This document shows positions 30,129 to 37,612 of a stretch of 64,000 nucleotides of DNA, in pieces. The translations under genes and the position numbers were made by a program. Under the pieces are notes generated by a model that did no database searches, was not told where the DNA came from, and worked only from the letters and a program-made list of their open reading frames with translations. The stretch comes from Halopolyspora algeriensis (lineage in GTDB: Bacteria; Actinomycetota; Actinomycetes; Mycobacteriales; Pseudonocardiaceae), in NCBI RefSeq assembly GCF_003337235.1, contig NZ_QPJC01000011.1:1-64000 (forward strand), given 5' to 3'. Within the stretch, counting starts at the first letter, position 1. Each line of letters opens with the position of its first letter.

Positions 30129-30365
30129 ATGACACTTTTCCTGCGGATCCTGTTGCTCGTGACAAGTGTGCTGCTGGTGCTGCTGGTGTTGCTGCACCGG
30201 GCCAAGGGTGGCGGGCTCTCCTCGCTGTTCGGTGGCGGTATGCAGTCCAGCCTGGCGGGCTCCAGCGTGGCGGAGAAGAACCTCGACCGAGTGACCCTGT
30301 TCGTCATCGCGTTGTGGGTCATCTCCATCGTCGGCACCGGCTTGCTGATCAAGCTGAACGGCTGA
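30129..30365 (+). CDS. secG: Preprotein translocase subunit SecG
   Basis: 78 residues with two transmembrane helices (about 2-22 and 52-74) joined by the conserved cytoplasmic loop HRAKGGGLSSLFGGGMQSSL. SecG assists SecYE and SecA in protein export. The ATG at 30129 is chosen because it gives the standard SecG length. It sits after the glycolytic genes, as in other actinobacteria. Confidence 0.93.
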   Translation: MTLFLRILLLVTSVLLVLLVLLHRAKGGGLSSLFGGGMQSSLAGSSVAEKNLDRVTLFVIALWVISIVGTGLLIKLNG

Positions 30366-30468
30366 TTGCTTCCGGGCGTGCCCGGCCGGATCGATCCCCC
30401 TTCGGACGGCCGTGGGGTGCGGCAGGCCGGCTATCGACCGGTGAACGGGCGGCTTGGTGGGAGGACAT

Positions 30469-30831
30469 ATGACCGGTGACAGCACGATCCGGGGCACGCG
30501 TCTCGGTGCGGGCCCGATGGGCGAGGTGCAGCGCGGAGAGGCGGCGCCGCGGCAGCGGGTGGACTACTGGTGCGACAACGGTCACCACGTGCAGCCCTGG
30601 TTCGCCGTGGACGCCGAGGTTCCGGAGCTGTGGGACTGCCCGCGCTGCGGGCTCCCGGCAGGCCGGGACGAGGGCAACCCGCCGGCTCCTCACCGGCACG
30701 AGCCGTACAAGAGCCACTTGGCCTACGTCAAGGAACGTCGCAGTGACGCCGACGGGATGGCCCTCCTGGACGAGGCGCTGAGCAAGCTCGGGGAACGCAA
30801 GGGGCGTCAACGCCCCACCGGGAGCTTCTGA
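30469..30831 (+). CDS. rbpA: RNA polymerase-binding protein RbpA
   Basis: 120 residues from the ATG at 30469, with GGGAGG about 5 nt upstream. RbpA is an actinobacteria-specific transcription activator that binds the principal sigma factor and stabilises open complexes. The core domain shows YWCDNGHHVQPWFAVDAEVP and WDCPRCGLPAG, followed by the basic linker and the C-terminal sigma-interaction domain (RSDADGMALLDEALSKL). It ends just before a long hairpin terminator. Confidence 0.95.
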   Translation: MTGDSTIRGTRLGAGPMGEVQRGEAAPRQRVDYWCDNGHHVQPWFAVDAEVPELWDCPRCGLPAGRDEGNPPAPHRHEPYKSHLAYVKERRSDADGMALLDEALSKLGERKGRQRPTGSF

Positions 30832-30868
30832 AACACGACCCGGTCGGTCGTGTCGTGGACGGTGATTC

Positions 30869-30907
30869 GCGGCGGGCCGGGCGAGGGGTCCTCGCCCGGC
30901 CCGCCGC
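30869..30907 (+). terminator. Very strong hairpin terminator after rbpA
   Basis: A perfect 18-bp inverted repeat (30869-30886 with 30890-30907) and 3-nt loop lie 37 nt after the rbpA stop. It separates the housekeeping block from the hydrogenase maturation cluster. The rest of the 430-nt gap holds a small GATCGA/TCGATC palindrome (31055-31072) and the next promoter, but no gene I can support. Confidence 0.8.
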
Positions 30908-31190
30908 ATGCCGTGTGTGCCACCGAGGACGCGGGTCCGGTCGCGATCGTCGTCGGCCGGCGAGAGAACGGATGTGTGGCGGAAGAACCGTTCCCGCCTT
31001 CCCGTGGTACGTCTCGCGTGCGGGTGAAAACGAGACCCGGAGCGCTGCGAGCAAGATCGAAAATTGTCGATCACCGGATCATGCGTCGGCGCTTTCGGGT
31101 ATTCGTGCCGGGTGAATCGTCAAATCTCGTGCGAGAAATGCATTCGTTTTTGATCGATTCCCTCGACCGGGGGTTTCCGGTGGGGTCGAG

Positions 31191-31219
31191 TTGTACGGTC
31201 CGGATTGCCGATCTAGCTT
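31191..31219 (+). promoter_or_regulatory. Candidate promoter of the hyp maturation operon
   Basis: TTGTAC (31191-31196) and TAGCTT (31214-31219) are spaced by exactly 17 nt, one of the best sigma-70-like matches in the window. It lies about 43 nt upstream of the first SIS gene. Confidence 0.55.
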
Positions 31220-31261
31220 GAAAAGCGCTGCATTCTCCACCGCACGAGGAAGTGACCGACG

Positions 31262-31885
31262 ATGGCGTGGTCGTCCGGGATCGGCGCGCTCGAATCCGTC
31301 GATCGGCTTTTCGAGCGCAGGGTCGAACCGATCAATCATGTGCTCGCGAACGCGGAAAGTGTCGCGCGAACCTGTCATGCCATGGCGCGGCGCTTCCATC
31401 ACGGCGGAAAGCTCGTCGTTTTCGGTAATGGTGGGCCCAGTACCGACGCGCAACACGTCGCGGTCGAATTCGTCCACCCCGTGATCGTGGGCAAACGCGC
31501 TCTGCCCGCCATCTCGCTCACCTCCGATGTCGCGACGGTGACCGGTGTGGCCAATGGGGAGGGGCTGGACGAGGTGTTCGCGCACCAGGTGCGCCACCTG
31601 GCGGATCCGAACGATATCGCGCTCGGGATCTCCACCGACGGCAACTGCACCAACGTGCTGCGCGGGCTGCGGGAAAGCCGGAACCGGGGGCTGCTCACGA
31701 TCGGCATGGCCGGTGGTGATGGCGGGACGATCGGCCGGGCCGACATCGATCACGTTCTCACCGCACGCGCCGACGATCCGCGCGTGATCAAGGAAGTCCA
31801 CGTGACGATGTATCACATCCTGTGGGAGCTGGTGCACGTCTTCTTCGAGCATCCGGGCGCACTCACCCCGGAAGTGCCCGCATGA
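31262..31885 (+). CDS. SIS-domain protein, GmhA-like, with altered phosphosugar loop
   Basis: 207 residues, related to phosphoheptose isomerase GmhA. The first SIS motif reads FGNGGPSTDAQH (54-65), with Pro where GmhA-type proteins have Ser. The second sugar-phosphate loop is STDGNCTNV (126-134) instead of the Ser-rich STSGNSPN seen in its neighbour at 32127. It may therefore have lost or changed isomerase activity and could pair with that second SIS protein. GAGGAAG precedes the ATG. It is the first gene of the hyp operon, and its stop overlaps the HypC-like gene. GmhA-like genes are sometimes found in hydrogenase clusters, but their role there is unproven. Confidence 0.8.
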   Translation: MAWSSGIGALESVDRLFERRVEPINHVLANAESVARTCHAMARRFHHGGKLVVFGNGGPSTDAQHVAVEFVHPVIVGKRALPAISLTSDVATVTGVANGEGLDEVFAHQVRHLADPNDIALGISTDGNCTNVLRGLRESRNRGLLTIGMAGGDGGTIGRADIDHVLTARADDPRVIKEVHVTMYHILWELVHVFFEHPGALTPEVPA

Positions 31886-32121
31886 ATCCCACCCCGCTTC
31901 CCGATCCCGTTCCCGCCGGGCGTGCCTGCCACGGCGATACCTGTGTGACGTGCTCCGACGAGGCCGTTGCGGTCACTGTCGTGCGATTGCTCGACGACGG
32001 ATTCGCCGTCGTGGACACCGCAGCGGGGCAGGAGGAAATCAGCGTCGCTCTCGTGTCGGCCCGGGTCGGTGACACCGTCCTCGTCCACGCGAGCGAGGCC
32101 ATCGCGATCGTGAAGGAGTAA
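31882..32121 (+). CDS. HypC/HupF-family-like small protein without the N-terminal Cys motif
   Basis: 79 residues. The C-terminal two-thirds (VVRLLDDGFAVVDTAAG, then VGDTVLVHASEAIAIV) follows the HypC beta-barrel pattern. Canonical HypC begins MC-x-x-x-P and uses Cys2 to carry Fe(CN)2CO. This protein lacks that start and instead has a CHGDTCVTCSDEA cluster with Cys at 18, 23 and 26. It may be a paralogue handling iron or a partner protein. The ATG overlaps the upstream SIS stop (ATGA). A true HypC is encoded at 33780. Confidence 0.7.
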   Translation: MNPTPLPDPVPAGRACHGDTCVTCSDEAVAVTVVRLLDDGFAVVDTAAGQEEISVALVSARVGDTVLVHASEAIAIVKE

Positions 32122-32126
32122 CCACT

Positions 32127-32855
32127 GTGCGGAGTTCACACGACGACCCGGCCGGCGACGCCACCGCGCTGTATCCGTTTTTGACCACCTCCGAAGGCGA
32201 CGTCGAAGCCGTGCTCCGCGATGTGCAGCAGTCCACCCGGGACAAGGCGCGCGAGATCTTGGAACTGCGCAGCCACGTGCGCCACCACGAGGGGGAGAAG
32301 CTCGTCGACTGCGCGACGGCGATGGCCGAGGGATTCCGCGCGGGCGGCAGGCTGCTGGCGTTCGGCAACGGCGGGAGCTCGACCGATGCCCAGGACATGG
32401 CCAGCCTGTTCCTGCACCCCGGCCCCGACGAGCGCCCGCTGCCCGCCATCGGGCTGACCAGCGACATCGCCGTGGTGACGGCGCTGTGCAACGATGTCGG
32501 TTTCGACGTGATCTTCGCCCGTCAGATCGGAGCCTTCGGCCGGCGACACGACATCGCGGTGGGGATGTCGACCAGTGGCAACTCGCCGAACCTGCTGCGC
32601 GGCTTCGACGAGGCGCACCGGCGTGGGCTGCTGACCATCGGAATCGCCGGCTACGAGGGCGGCAGGATGGCCGAGTCGGACAGCGTCGACCACCTGTTCG
32701 TGGTTCCGTCGCCGTCGGTGCACCGGATCCAGGAGGCGCAGACGACGCTGTATCACGCGCTGTGGGAACTCACCCTGCGCTGCCTGGCCGACGAGCAGCA
32801 GACCGCCGAGACCGTGCAGGAACCTGCCCGGGCGAGCGAGGAGATCGGGACATGA
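32127..32855 (+). CDS. SIS-domain protein, GmhA-like (phosphoheptose isomerase family)
   Basis: 242 residues from a GTG with AAGGAG 8 nt upstream. Both sugar-phosphate motifs look canonical: FGNGGSSTDAQD (79-90) and STSGNSPNLL (148-157), so catalytic competence on a sedoheptulose-7-phosphate-like substrate is plausible. An N-terminal helix-rich stretch (1-60) and an acidic C-terminal tail extend beyond the GmhA core. No LPS-heptose genes (hldE, waaF) are nearby; the neighbours are hydrogenase maturation genes. Function in this context is unknown. Confidence 0.8.
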   Translation: MRSSHDDPAGDATALYPFLTTSEGDVEAVLRDVQQSTRDKAREILELRSHVRHHEGEKLVDCATAMAEGFRAGGRLLAFGNGGSSTDAQDMASLFLHPGPDERPLPAIGLTSDIAVVTALCNDVGFDVIFARQIGAFGRRHDIAVGMSTSGNSPNLLRGFDEAHRRGLLTIGIAGYEGGRMAESDSVDHLFVVPSPSVHRIQEAQTTLYHALWELTLRCLADEQQTAETVQEPARASEEIGT

Positions 32856-32929
32856 ACCGCCGCGGACGAACCCCGGTATCGCACCGGCGCCCCGTGGCCG
32901 GCCGGATATGGGCCGGTGAGCGCCGATGA
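32852..32929 (+). CDS. Possible 25-residue coupling micro-ORF
   Basis: An ATG overlaps the stop of the SIS gene (ATGA), and its TGA overlaps the ATG of the next gene in the same way, with GGAG upstream. The basic product (starts MNRRGRTPV, ends GERR) has no recognisable family. It may serve only to carry ribosomes across an otherwise untranslated 70-nt gap, or be chance; high GC makes such ORFs common. Confidence 0.3.
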   Translation: MNRRGRTPVSHRRPVAGRIWAGERR

Positions 32930-33639
32930 GCGACAGGAACGAGGCGAGCGCGGTACGAACCGAGGGACGGGTCCTCGAGGCTCTCGACAGGGCCCGACCC
33001 TACCTGAGGTCGCATTCCGGTGAGGTCGAGCTGCTGAGCATCGAGGGCGGGACCACGGTGCGCCTGCGGTTGCGGGACAACTGCCACGAGTGCCCGTTCT
33101 CGGCCGTGACCACCAAGCTGGTCATCGAGGACACGATCCGCCGGGCTGCGCCCGAGATCACCGACATCGACGTGGAGGGAGCCCTGGCTTGGCAACCGCC
33201 GTCCGGAACCGGTCCCGGCGGGCGCCCGTTGCTTCCGCTGATCTCCGCAGAGGTCGAGGTCGGTGGTGACTCCGGGGCCGCGGCCTCTCCGTGGAAAGTC
33301 GTCGAGGAGGCCCACGGCCTTGCCGCCGGCGACCTGAGGTCGGTGATCGTGGGTAGCGAATCCGTGCTTTTCTGCAATGCGGGCGGGGTGCTCTACGCCT
33401 ACCGTGACCGCTGCCCTTCCTGCACCGCCGAGCTGTCCGGCGGGCGGCTGGACGGCGCCGTGCTGGGATGTCCCGCATGCCCGGAGCGCTACGAGGTGCG
33501 GCTGGCCGGCCGTGGTGAGCGGCGCCCCGCTCTGCAGTTGATGCCGCTGCCGTTGCTGCCGGGTGACGGAACCGTGCATGTCGCGTTGCCCGCGGAAGGC
33601 GTGCCGGAACGACGTCCGGTCGAACAGGCCGGTGTGTGA
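32926..33639 (+). CDS. NifU C-terminal domain fused to a Rieske-like domain with four Cys
   Basis: 237 residues. Residues 12-85 form a NifU/Nfu-type domain with CHECPFS (Cys53, Cys56) in a 'VTTKLVIEDTIR' context, normally an Fe-S scaffold or carrier. Residues 122-225 resemble a Rieske [2Fe-2S] domain (VLFCNAGGVLYAYRDRCPSC, later GCPACPERYEVRL). The two His ligands of a Rieske cluster are absent: the pattern is Cys163-x2-Cys166 and Cys182-x2-Cys185, so it may bind [2Fe-2S] by four Cys, a rubredoxin-like iron, or zinc. Location in the hyp operon suggests electron transfer or Fe-S delivery to a hydrogenase. Confidence 0.8.
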   Translation: MSDRNEASAVRTEGRVLEALDRARPYLRSHSGEVELLSIEGGTTVRLRLRDNCHECPFSAVTTKLVIEDTIRRAAPEITDIDVEGALAWQPPSGTGPGGRPLLPLISAEVEVGGDSGAAASPWKVVEEAHGLAAGDLRSVIVGSESVLFCNAGGVLYAYRDRCPSCTAELSGGRLDGAVLGCPACPERYEVRLAGRGERRPALQLMPLPLLPGDGTVHVALPAEGVPERRPVEQAGV

Positions 33640-33663
33640 GTGACGATTTCTCGGAGGTGTGCC

Positions 33664-33771
33664 GTGTTTCGACGATTGTTCCTCTGGTCCGCGGTGATCG
33701 GATTGACCGCTGTCTTCGTCCGGACGATCGGGCCGGACGTGCGGGGCTACATCACAACCAGGCGGATGTGA
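33664..33771 (+). CDS. 35-residue single-span membrane peptide, DUF6893-like
   Basis: GTG start with GGAGGT 5 nt upstream. The product has a basic MFRRLF start, one hydrophobic helix (about 5-20), VRTIGPDVRGY, and a basic end. Tiny proteins of this shape (DUF6893 family in my recollection) sit beside hydrogenase genes in actinobacteria. Its stop is 8 nt before hypC. It is too short for usual gene callers, but the ribosome-binding site and position support it. Function unknown, perhaps a membrane tether. Confidence 0.6.
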   Translation: MFRRLFLWSAVIGLTAVFVRTIGPDVRGYITTRRM

Positions 33772-33779
33772 GGAGAGCG

Positions 33780-34052
33780 ATGTGCCTGGCGATCCCCGGT
33801 GAGATCATCGAAATTCTTCCCGACCGCCCCGAGCTGGCCAAAGTGGATGTCAGCGGGGTGCGCCGCAGTATCAACATCGGGCTGCTCGGTGACGACTCTC
33901 CCGTACCGGGCGAGTGGGTCCTGATTCATGTCGGATTCGCACTGTCCAAGATCGACGAGCAAGAGGCCCAGGCGGTTCTGGAATTTCTGGAGGACATCGG
34001 AAATGCCTACACCGATGAACTCGAGGCTCTGCAGCAGTCCTGGATCGAATGA
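33780..34052 (+). CDS. hypC: Hydrogenase maturation chaperone HypC
   Basis: 90 residues starting MCLAIPGEIIEI, the canonical N-terminus whose Cys2 binds the Fe(CN)2CO unit passed between HypD and the hydrogenase large subunit. It continues with the small beta barrel (AKVDVSGVRRSINIGLL, then WVLIHVGFALSKIDE). GGAG lies a few nt upstream. It lies 36 nt before hypD, its physical partner. This intact HypC makes the upstream HypC-like gene at 31882 a paralogue rather than a replacement. Confidence 0.95.
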   Translation: MCLAIPGEIIEILPDRPELAKVDVSGVRRSINIGLLGDDSPVPGEWVLIHVGFALSKIDEQEAQAVLEFLEDIGNAYTDELEALQQSWIE

Positions 34053-34088
34053 GGCCGGCCGGACCCACGCTCGAAGGAGCTGACACGT

Positions 34089-35216
34089 ATGCGTTTCGTC
34101 GACGAGTACCGTGATGCCGAGAAGGCGCGCGCACTCTCCGCGAAAATCGCCGACTTGTGCGAGCCGGGGAGGCAGTACAAGTTCATGGAGGTGTGCGGCG
34201 GTCACACCCACACCATCTACAAGCACGGTCTGGAGGACTACCTCCCGGAGAACATCGAGCTCGTGCACGGTCCGGGTTGTCCCGTCTGCGTCATCCCGAT
34301 GGGGCGCATCGACGATTCGATCCACATCGCGCGCCAACCGGGCGTGCTGATGACCTCGTTCGGCGACATGATGCGGGTGCCGGGAAGCAACGGATCGTTC
34401 TTCGACTCCAACGCCGAGGGCACCAATATCCGCATGGTGTACTCGCCGCTGGATTCACTGAAGATCGCCCGGCAGAACCCGGACCAGCAGGTCGTGTTCA
34501 TGGCGATCGGGTTCGAGACGACGGCTCCTTCCACCGCGATGACGCTGTTGCGGGCCGAGGCCGAGGGGCTGCGGAACTTCTCGGTGTTCTGCAACCACGT
34601 CACCATCATCCCGGCGATCAAGGCGATCCTGGACTCGCCGGATCTGCGGTTGGACGGTTTCCTCGGTCCCGGCCACGTCTCGACGGTGATCGGGTGCCGC
34701 CCCTACGAATTCATCGCCCGGGACTACGGCAAGCCGCTCGTCGTGGCCGGATTCGAACCGCTCGACCTGCTGCAGTCGATCTACATGCTGATGCTGCAGC
34801 TCACCGAGGGACGTTGCGAAGTCGAGAACCAGTACCGGCGCGTGGTTCCGTGGGACGGCAATCCCGTGGCGCTGCGGACGATCAACGAGACGATGGAGCT
34901 GCGCCCGTACTTCGAGTGGCGGGGCCTCGGGTTCATCTCGCACTCGGCCACGCGGCTGCGCGAGCGGTACGCCGACTTCGACGCGGAGCGCCGGTTCGAG
35001 CTGCCCGGTATCCGGGTGGCCGACCCCAAGGCGTGCCAGTGCGGAGAGGTTCTCAAGGGCGTGCTCAAACCGTGGGAATGCAAGGTGTTCGGGACCGCCT
35101 GCACACCGGAGACCCCGATCGGAACCTGCATGGTCTCGCCCGAGGGTGCCTGCGCGGCCTATTACAACTTCGGCCGCTTCAGCCGGGAACGCGTCAAGGA
35201 GGCGAGCAGGGTATGA
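34089..35216 (+). CDS. hypD: Hydrogenase maturation protein HypD
   Basis: 375 residues, full length. HypD is the Fe-S scaffold on which, together with HypC, the Fe(CN)2CO moiety is built. The conserved motifs are present: FMEVCGGHTH, HGPGCPVCVIP, GFETTAPSTA and the C-terminal Cys region (CQCGEVLKG, WECKVFGTACTPETP, GTCMVSPEGACAAY) binding the [4Fe-4S] cluster. AAGGAG precedes the ATG, and the stop overlaps the hypE start. Confidence 0.97.
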   Translation: MRFVDEYRDAEKARALSAKIADLCEPGRQYKFMEVCGGHTHTIYKHGLEDYLPENIELVHGPGCPVCVIPMGRIDDSIHIARQPGVLMTSFGDMMRVPGSNGSFFDSNAEGTNIRMVYSPLDSLKIARQNPDQQVVFMAIGFETTAPSTAMTLLRAEAEGLRNFSVFCNHVTIIPAIKAILDSPDLRLDGFLGPGHVSTVIGCRPYEFIARDYGKPLVVAGFEPLDLLQSIYMLMLQLTEGRCEVENQYRRVVPWDGNPVALRTINETMELRPYFEWRGLGFISHSATRLRERYADFDAERRFELPGIRVADPKACQCGEVLKGVLKPWECKVFGTACTPETPIGTCMVSPEGACAAYYNFGRFSRERVKEASRV

Positions 35217-36430
35217 CCGCCGACCACGACCACTCGCCGGAGCAGCTCTCCGGCGTCGGCGCGCAGGCACACCCGGCCAACTGGGTCGAGGAGGCGATGG
35301 CCGAGCATCACGCTCGAACCGAGCCCGACCATGCCGCCCGGAGGCCGGACGAGGAATCCCGAAATCGCGAGCAACAGGTTCTCGAGCGCATCGAGAAGGC
35401 CAGGAATCGCAAGGCCAAGATCAAGGAAGAGCGGATCACGCTGGCCCACGGCGCGGGCGGCAAGGCGACCCAGACGCTGATCGAGGCGGTCTTTCTGGAG
35501 CACTTCCGCAACCCGCTGCTCCAGCGTCTGGAGGACGGTGCCGAATTCGCGGTCGGCCGCTCACGCCTGACCGTCACCACCGACTCGTTCGTGGTGTCTC
35601 CGCTGTTCTTTCCCGGCGGCGATATCGGGGACCTCGCCATCAACGGCACGGTCAACGATCTCGCGGTCTCGGGTGCGAGGCCGCTGTACCTGTCGGCGGG
35701 CTTCATCATCGAGGAAGGTTTCCCGGTCGCCGACCTGACACGCATCGTGAAGTCCATGGCCGCCGCGGCACAGGCGGCGGGAGTGCAGGTGATCACGGGG
35801 GACACCAAGGTGGTGCAGCGCGGCAAGGCGGACGGTTGCTACATCAACACCACCGGTGTCGGGGTGATCGACACCGAACACGAGCTGGGCATCGACACGG
35901 TGCGGACCGGGGACTCGGTGCTGGTGTCCGGCCCCCTCGGCGATCACGGCATCACGGTGATGCTGGCCCGCGGTGAGCTCGACATCGACGCCGACCTCGC
36001 CTCGGACACCGCCCCGGTGCACGGCCTGACCGCGGATCTGCTGCACTCGGTGCCCGGTGTCCGGGCGATGCGCGACGCGACGCGCGGCGGTGTGGCGACC
36101 ATTCTCAACGAGGTCGCCACGGCCTCGAAGGTGGCCGTGGTGGTCGACGAGGACCGGCTGCCGGTCCGCACCGAGGTGCGCGGAGCTTCCGAACTGCTCG
36201 GGATCGACCCGCTCTACGTCGCCTGTGAGGGCAGGATCGTCGTTGTCGTCGACGGGGAGCAGACCGAGGCGGCCCTGGCGGCCATGCGCGCACACCCGGT
36301 GGGCTCCGATGCGGCGGTGATCGGCCGGATCGGGGAGGACCCGCCGGGCCTGGTGCTGCTCAACACCGCCTTCGGGGGAACGCGCATCGTCGACCTGCTC
36401 GTGGGAGACCCCCTGCCGCGAATCTGCTGA
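35213..36430 (+). CDS. hypE: Hydrogenase maturation protein HypE with N-terminal extension
   Basis: 405 residues. HypE dehydrates the thiocarbamate made by HypF on its C-terminal Cys to thiocyanate, the source of the CN ligands. The PurM-like core starts ITLAHGAGGKATQTLIEAVF near residue 75, has GDIGDLAINGTVNDLAVSG and DATRGGVATILNEVA, and ends with the essential PRIC tail. The first 74 residues are a charged, His-rich, probably coiled-coil extension (AEHHARTEPDH, RNREQQVLERIEKARNRK) absent from most HypE proteins. The ATG overlaps hypD (ATGA). An internal start near residue 75 seems unlikely given that coupling. Confidence 0.93.
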   Translation: MTADHDHSPEQLSGVGAQAHPANWVEEAMAEHHARTEPDHAARRPDEESRNREQQVLERIEKARNRKAKIKEERITLAHGAGGKATQTLIEAVFLEHFRNPLLQRLEDGAEFAVGRSRLTVTTDSFVVSPLFFPGGDIGDLAINGTVNDLAVSGARPLYLSAGFIIEEGFPVADLTRIVKSMAAAAQAAGVQVITGDTKVVQRGKADGCYINTTGVGVIDTEHELGIDTVRTGDSVLVSGPLGDHGITVMLARGELDIDADLASDTAPVHGLTADLLHSVPGVRAMRDATRGGVATILNEVATASKVAVVVDEDRLPVRTEVRGASELLGIDPLYVACEGRIVVVVDGEQTEAALAAMRAHPVGSDAAVIGRIGEDPPGLVLLNTAFGGTRIVDLLVGDPLPRIC

Positions 36431-36445
36431 CGAGAGGTGCGGGCA

Positions 36446-36775
36446 GTGCACGAGTTGGGCATCACCCAGAGCGTGGTGGAGGCGGTGCTCGACGCGGTCG
36501 CGGAACCGCGCATCACCCGGCTGCAACTGGAGATCGGCAAGCTCTCCGGTGTGATGCCCGACTCGGTGCGGTTCTGTTTCGACCTCGTCGCGCAGGGCAC
36601 GGCCCTGGAGGGTGCGTGCCTGGACATTGTGGAGCCCGCGGGCAGCGGTCGATGCCACGCGTGCGGCATCGAATGCGAACTGTCCGACCCGATCGTGCTG
36701 TGTTCCTGCGGGAGTGCGGACGTGACGGTGCTGTCCGGGCAACGGTTGCGGGTCAGATCGGTGGAGGTGGCATAG
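36446..36775 (+). CDS. hypA: Hydrogenase nickel insertion protein HypA
   Basis: 109 residues from the GTG at 36446, which places His at position 2 (M-H-E-L), the nickel ligand required in HypA; an upstream in-frame start would bury it. The N-terminal helix-strand domain (LGITQSVVEAVLD) is normal. The zinc site has CHAC and then LCSCGS: the second pair is Cys-x-Cys rather than the usual Cys-x2-Cys, one residue short. Whether zinc is still bound is unclear. It lies between hypE and hypB, its partner. Confidence 0.93.
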   Translation: MHELGITQSVVEAVLDAVAEPRITRLQLEIGKLSGVMPDSVRFCFDLVAQGTALEGACLDIVEPAGSGRCHACGIECELSDPIVLCSCGSADVTVLSGQRLRVRSVEVA

Positions 36776-36777
36776 CG

Positions 36778-37602
36778 ATGTGCGGCACGTGCGGATGTTC
36801 CGATGAGGCCGGTGTCCGGATCAGCGGTCCGCTGGGCACGGAACAGCACCGCGAGCAGGGGCACGGCCATGGCCACGGTCCCGGGACGGATCCGGAAGCC
36901 TCGGGCAGGGCGCGCACGATCCTGCTGGAGCAGGATGTGCTGGCCAAGAACGATCGGCGGGCACAGCGCAACCGCGCATGGTTGGCCGACCGGAGGGTCC
37001 TGGCGCTCAATCTCATGTCGTCCCCGGGGTCGGGCAAGACGACGCTGCTCGAGCGCACGCTGCGGGAATCCGGTTCCCGGCTTCCGGTCTCGGTGATCGA
37101 GGGGGATCAGGAGACCCTGCTGGATGCCGACCGGCTGCGGGACACCGGATGCGCGGTCGTGCAGATCAACACCGGAGCCGGATGCCACCTCGACGCGGAC
37201 ATGCTGGCGCAGGGATTGTCCTCGCTGGACCCGCCGCGGGATTCGGTCGTGCTCGTCGAGAACGTCGGCAACCTCGTCTGCCCGGCCCTGTTCGATCTCG
37301 GGGAGCACGCCAAGGTCGTCATCGCCTCGGTGACCGAGGGTGAGGACAAGCCGCTGAAGTACCCGCACATGTTCCGCGCCACCGATCTCGTGCTGCTGAA
37401 CAAGACCGACCTGCTGCCGCATCTGGACTACGACGTCGAGCTGTTCACCACGTACGCGAGAAAGATCAACCCCCATGTTCGGGTCCTGCCGGTCTCGGCG
37501 GCGACAGGAGACGGCCTTGCCGACTGGTACACCTGGATGCACGAACACCTTCAGATCCCGGAGGGGAGTGAACGCCGACTCTCGCCCGCTCCGGCCGAGT
37601 GA
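36778..37602 (+). CDS. hypB: Hydrogenase nickel incorporation GTPase HypB
   Basis: 274 residues. The N-terminus has the high-affinity nickel motif MCGTCGC (Cys2, 5, 7) and a His-rich stretch HREQGHGHGHG (about 24-34) for nickel storage. The SIMIBI GTPase domain has P-loop SSPGSGKTT (about 81), IEGDQETLLDADRL, INTGAGCHLD, VENVGNLVCPA and NKTD. It delivers nickel with HypA to the hydrogenase large subunit. Last gene of the plus-strand hyp operon, ending 10 nt before the stop of convergent hypF. Confidence 0.96.
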   Translation: MCGTCGCSDEAGVRISGPLGTEQHREQGHGHGHGPGTDPEASGRARTILLEQDVLAKNDRRAQRNRAWLADRRVLALNLMSSPGSGKTTLLERTLRESGSRLPVSVIEGDQETLLDADRLRDTGCAVVQINTGAGCHLDADMLAQGLSSLDPPRDSVVLVENVGNLVCPALFDLGEHAKVVIASVTEGEDKPLKYPHMFRATDLVLLNKTDLLPHLDYDVELFTTYARKINPHVRVLPVSAATGDGLADWYTWMHEHLQIPEGSERRLSPAPAE

Positions 37603-37612
37603 AAGTTGACGT

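Noticed and set aside
30850-31221. 123-codon open frame between rbpA and the first SIS gene
   Set aside because: It runs through the strong terminator hairpin and the promoter at 31191-31219, has no ribosome-binding site and resembles nothing known.
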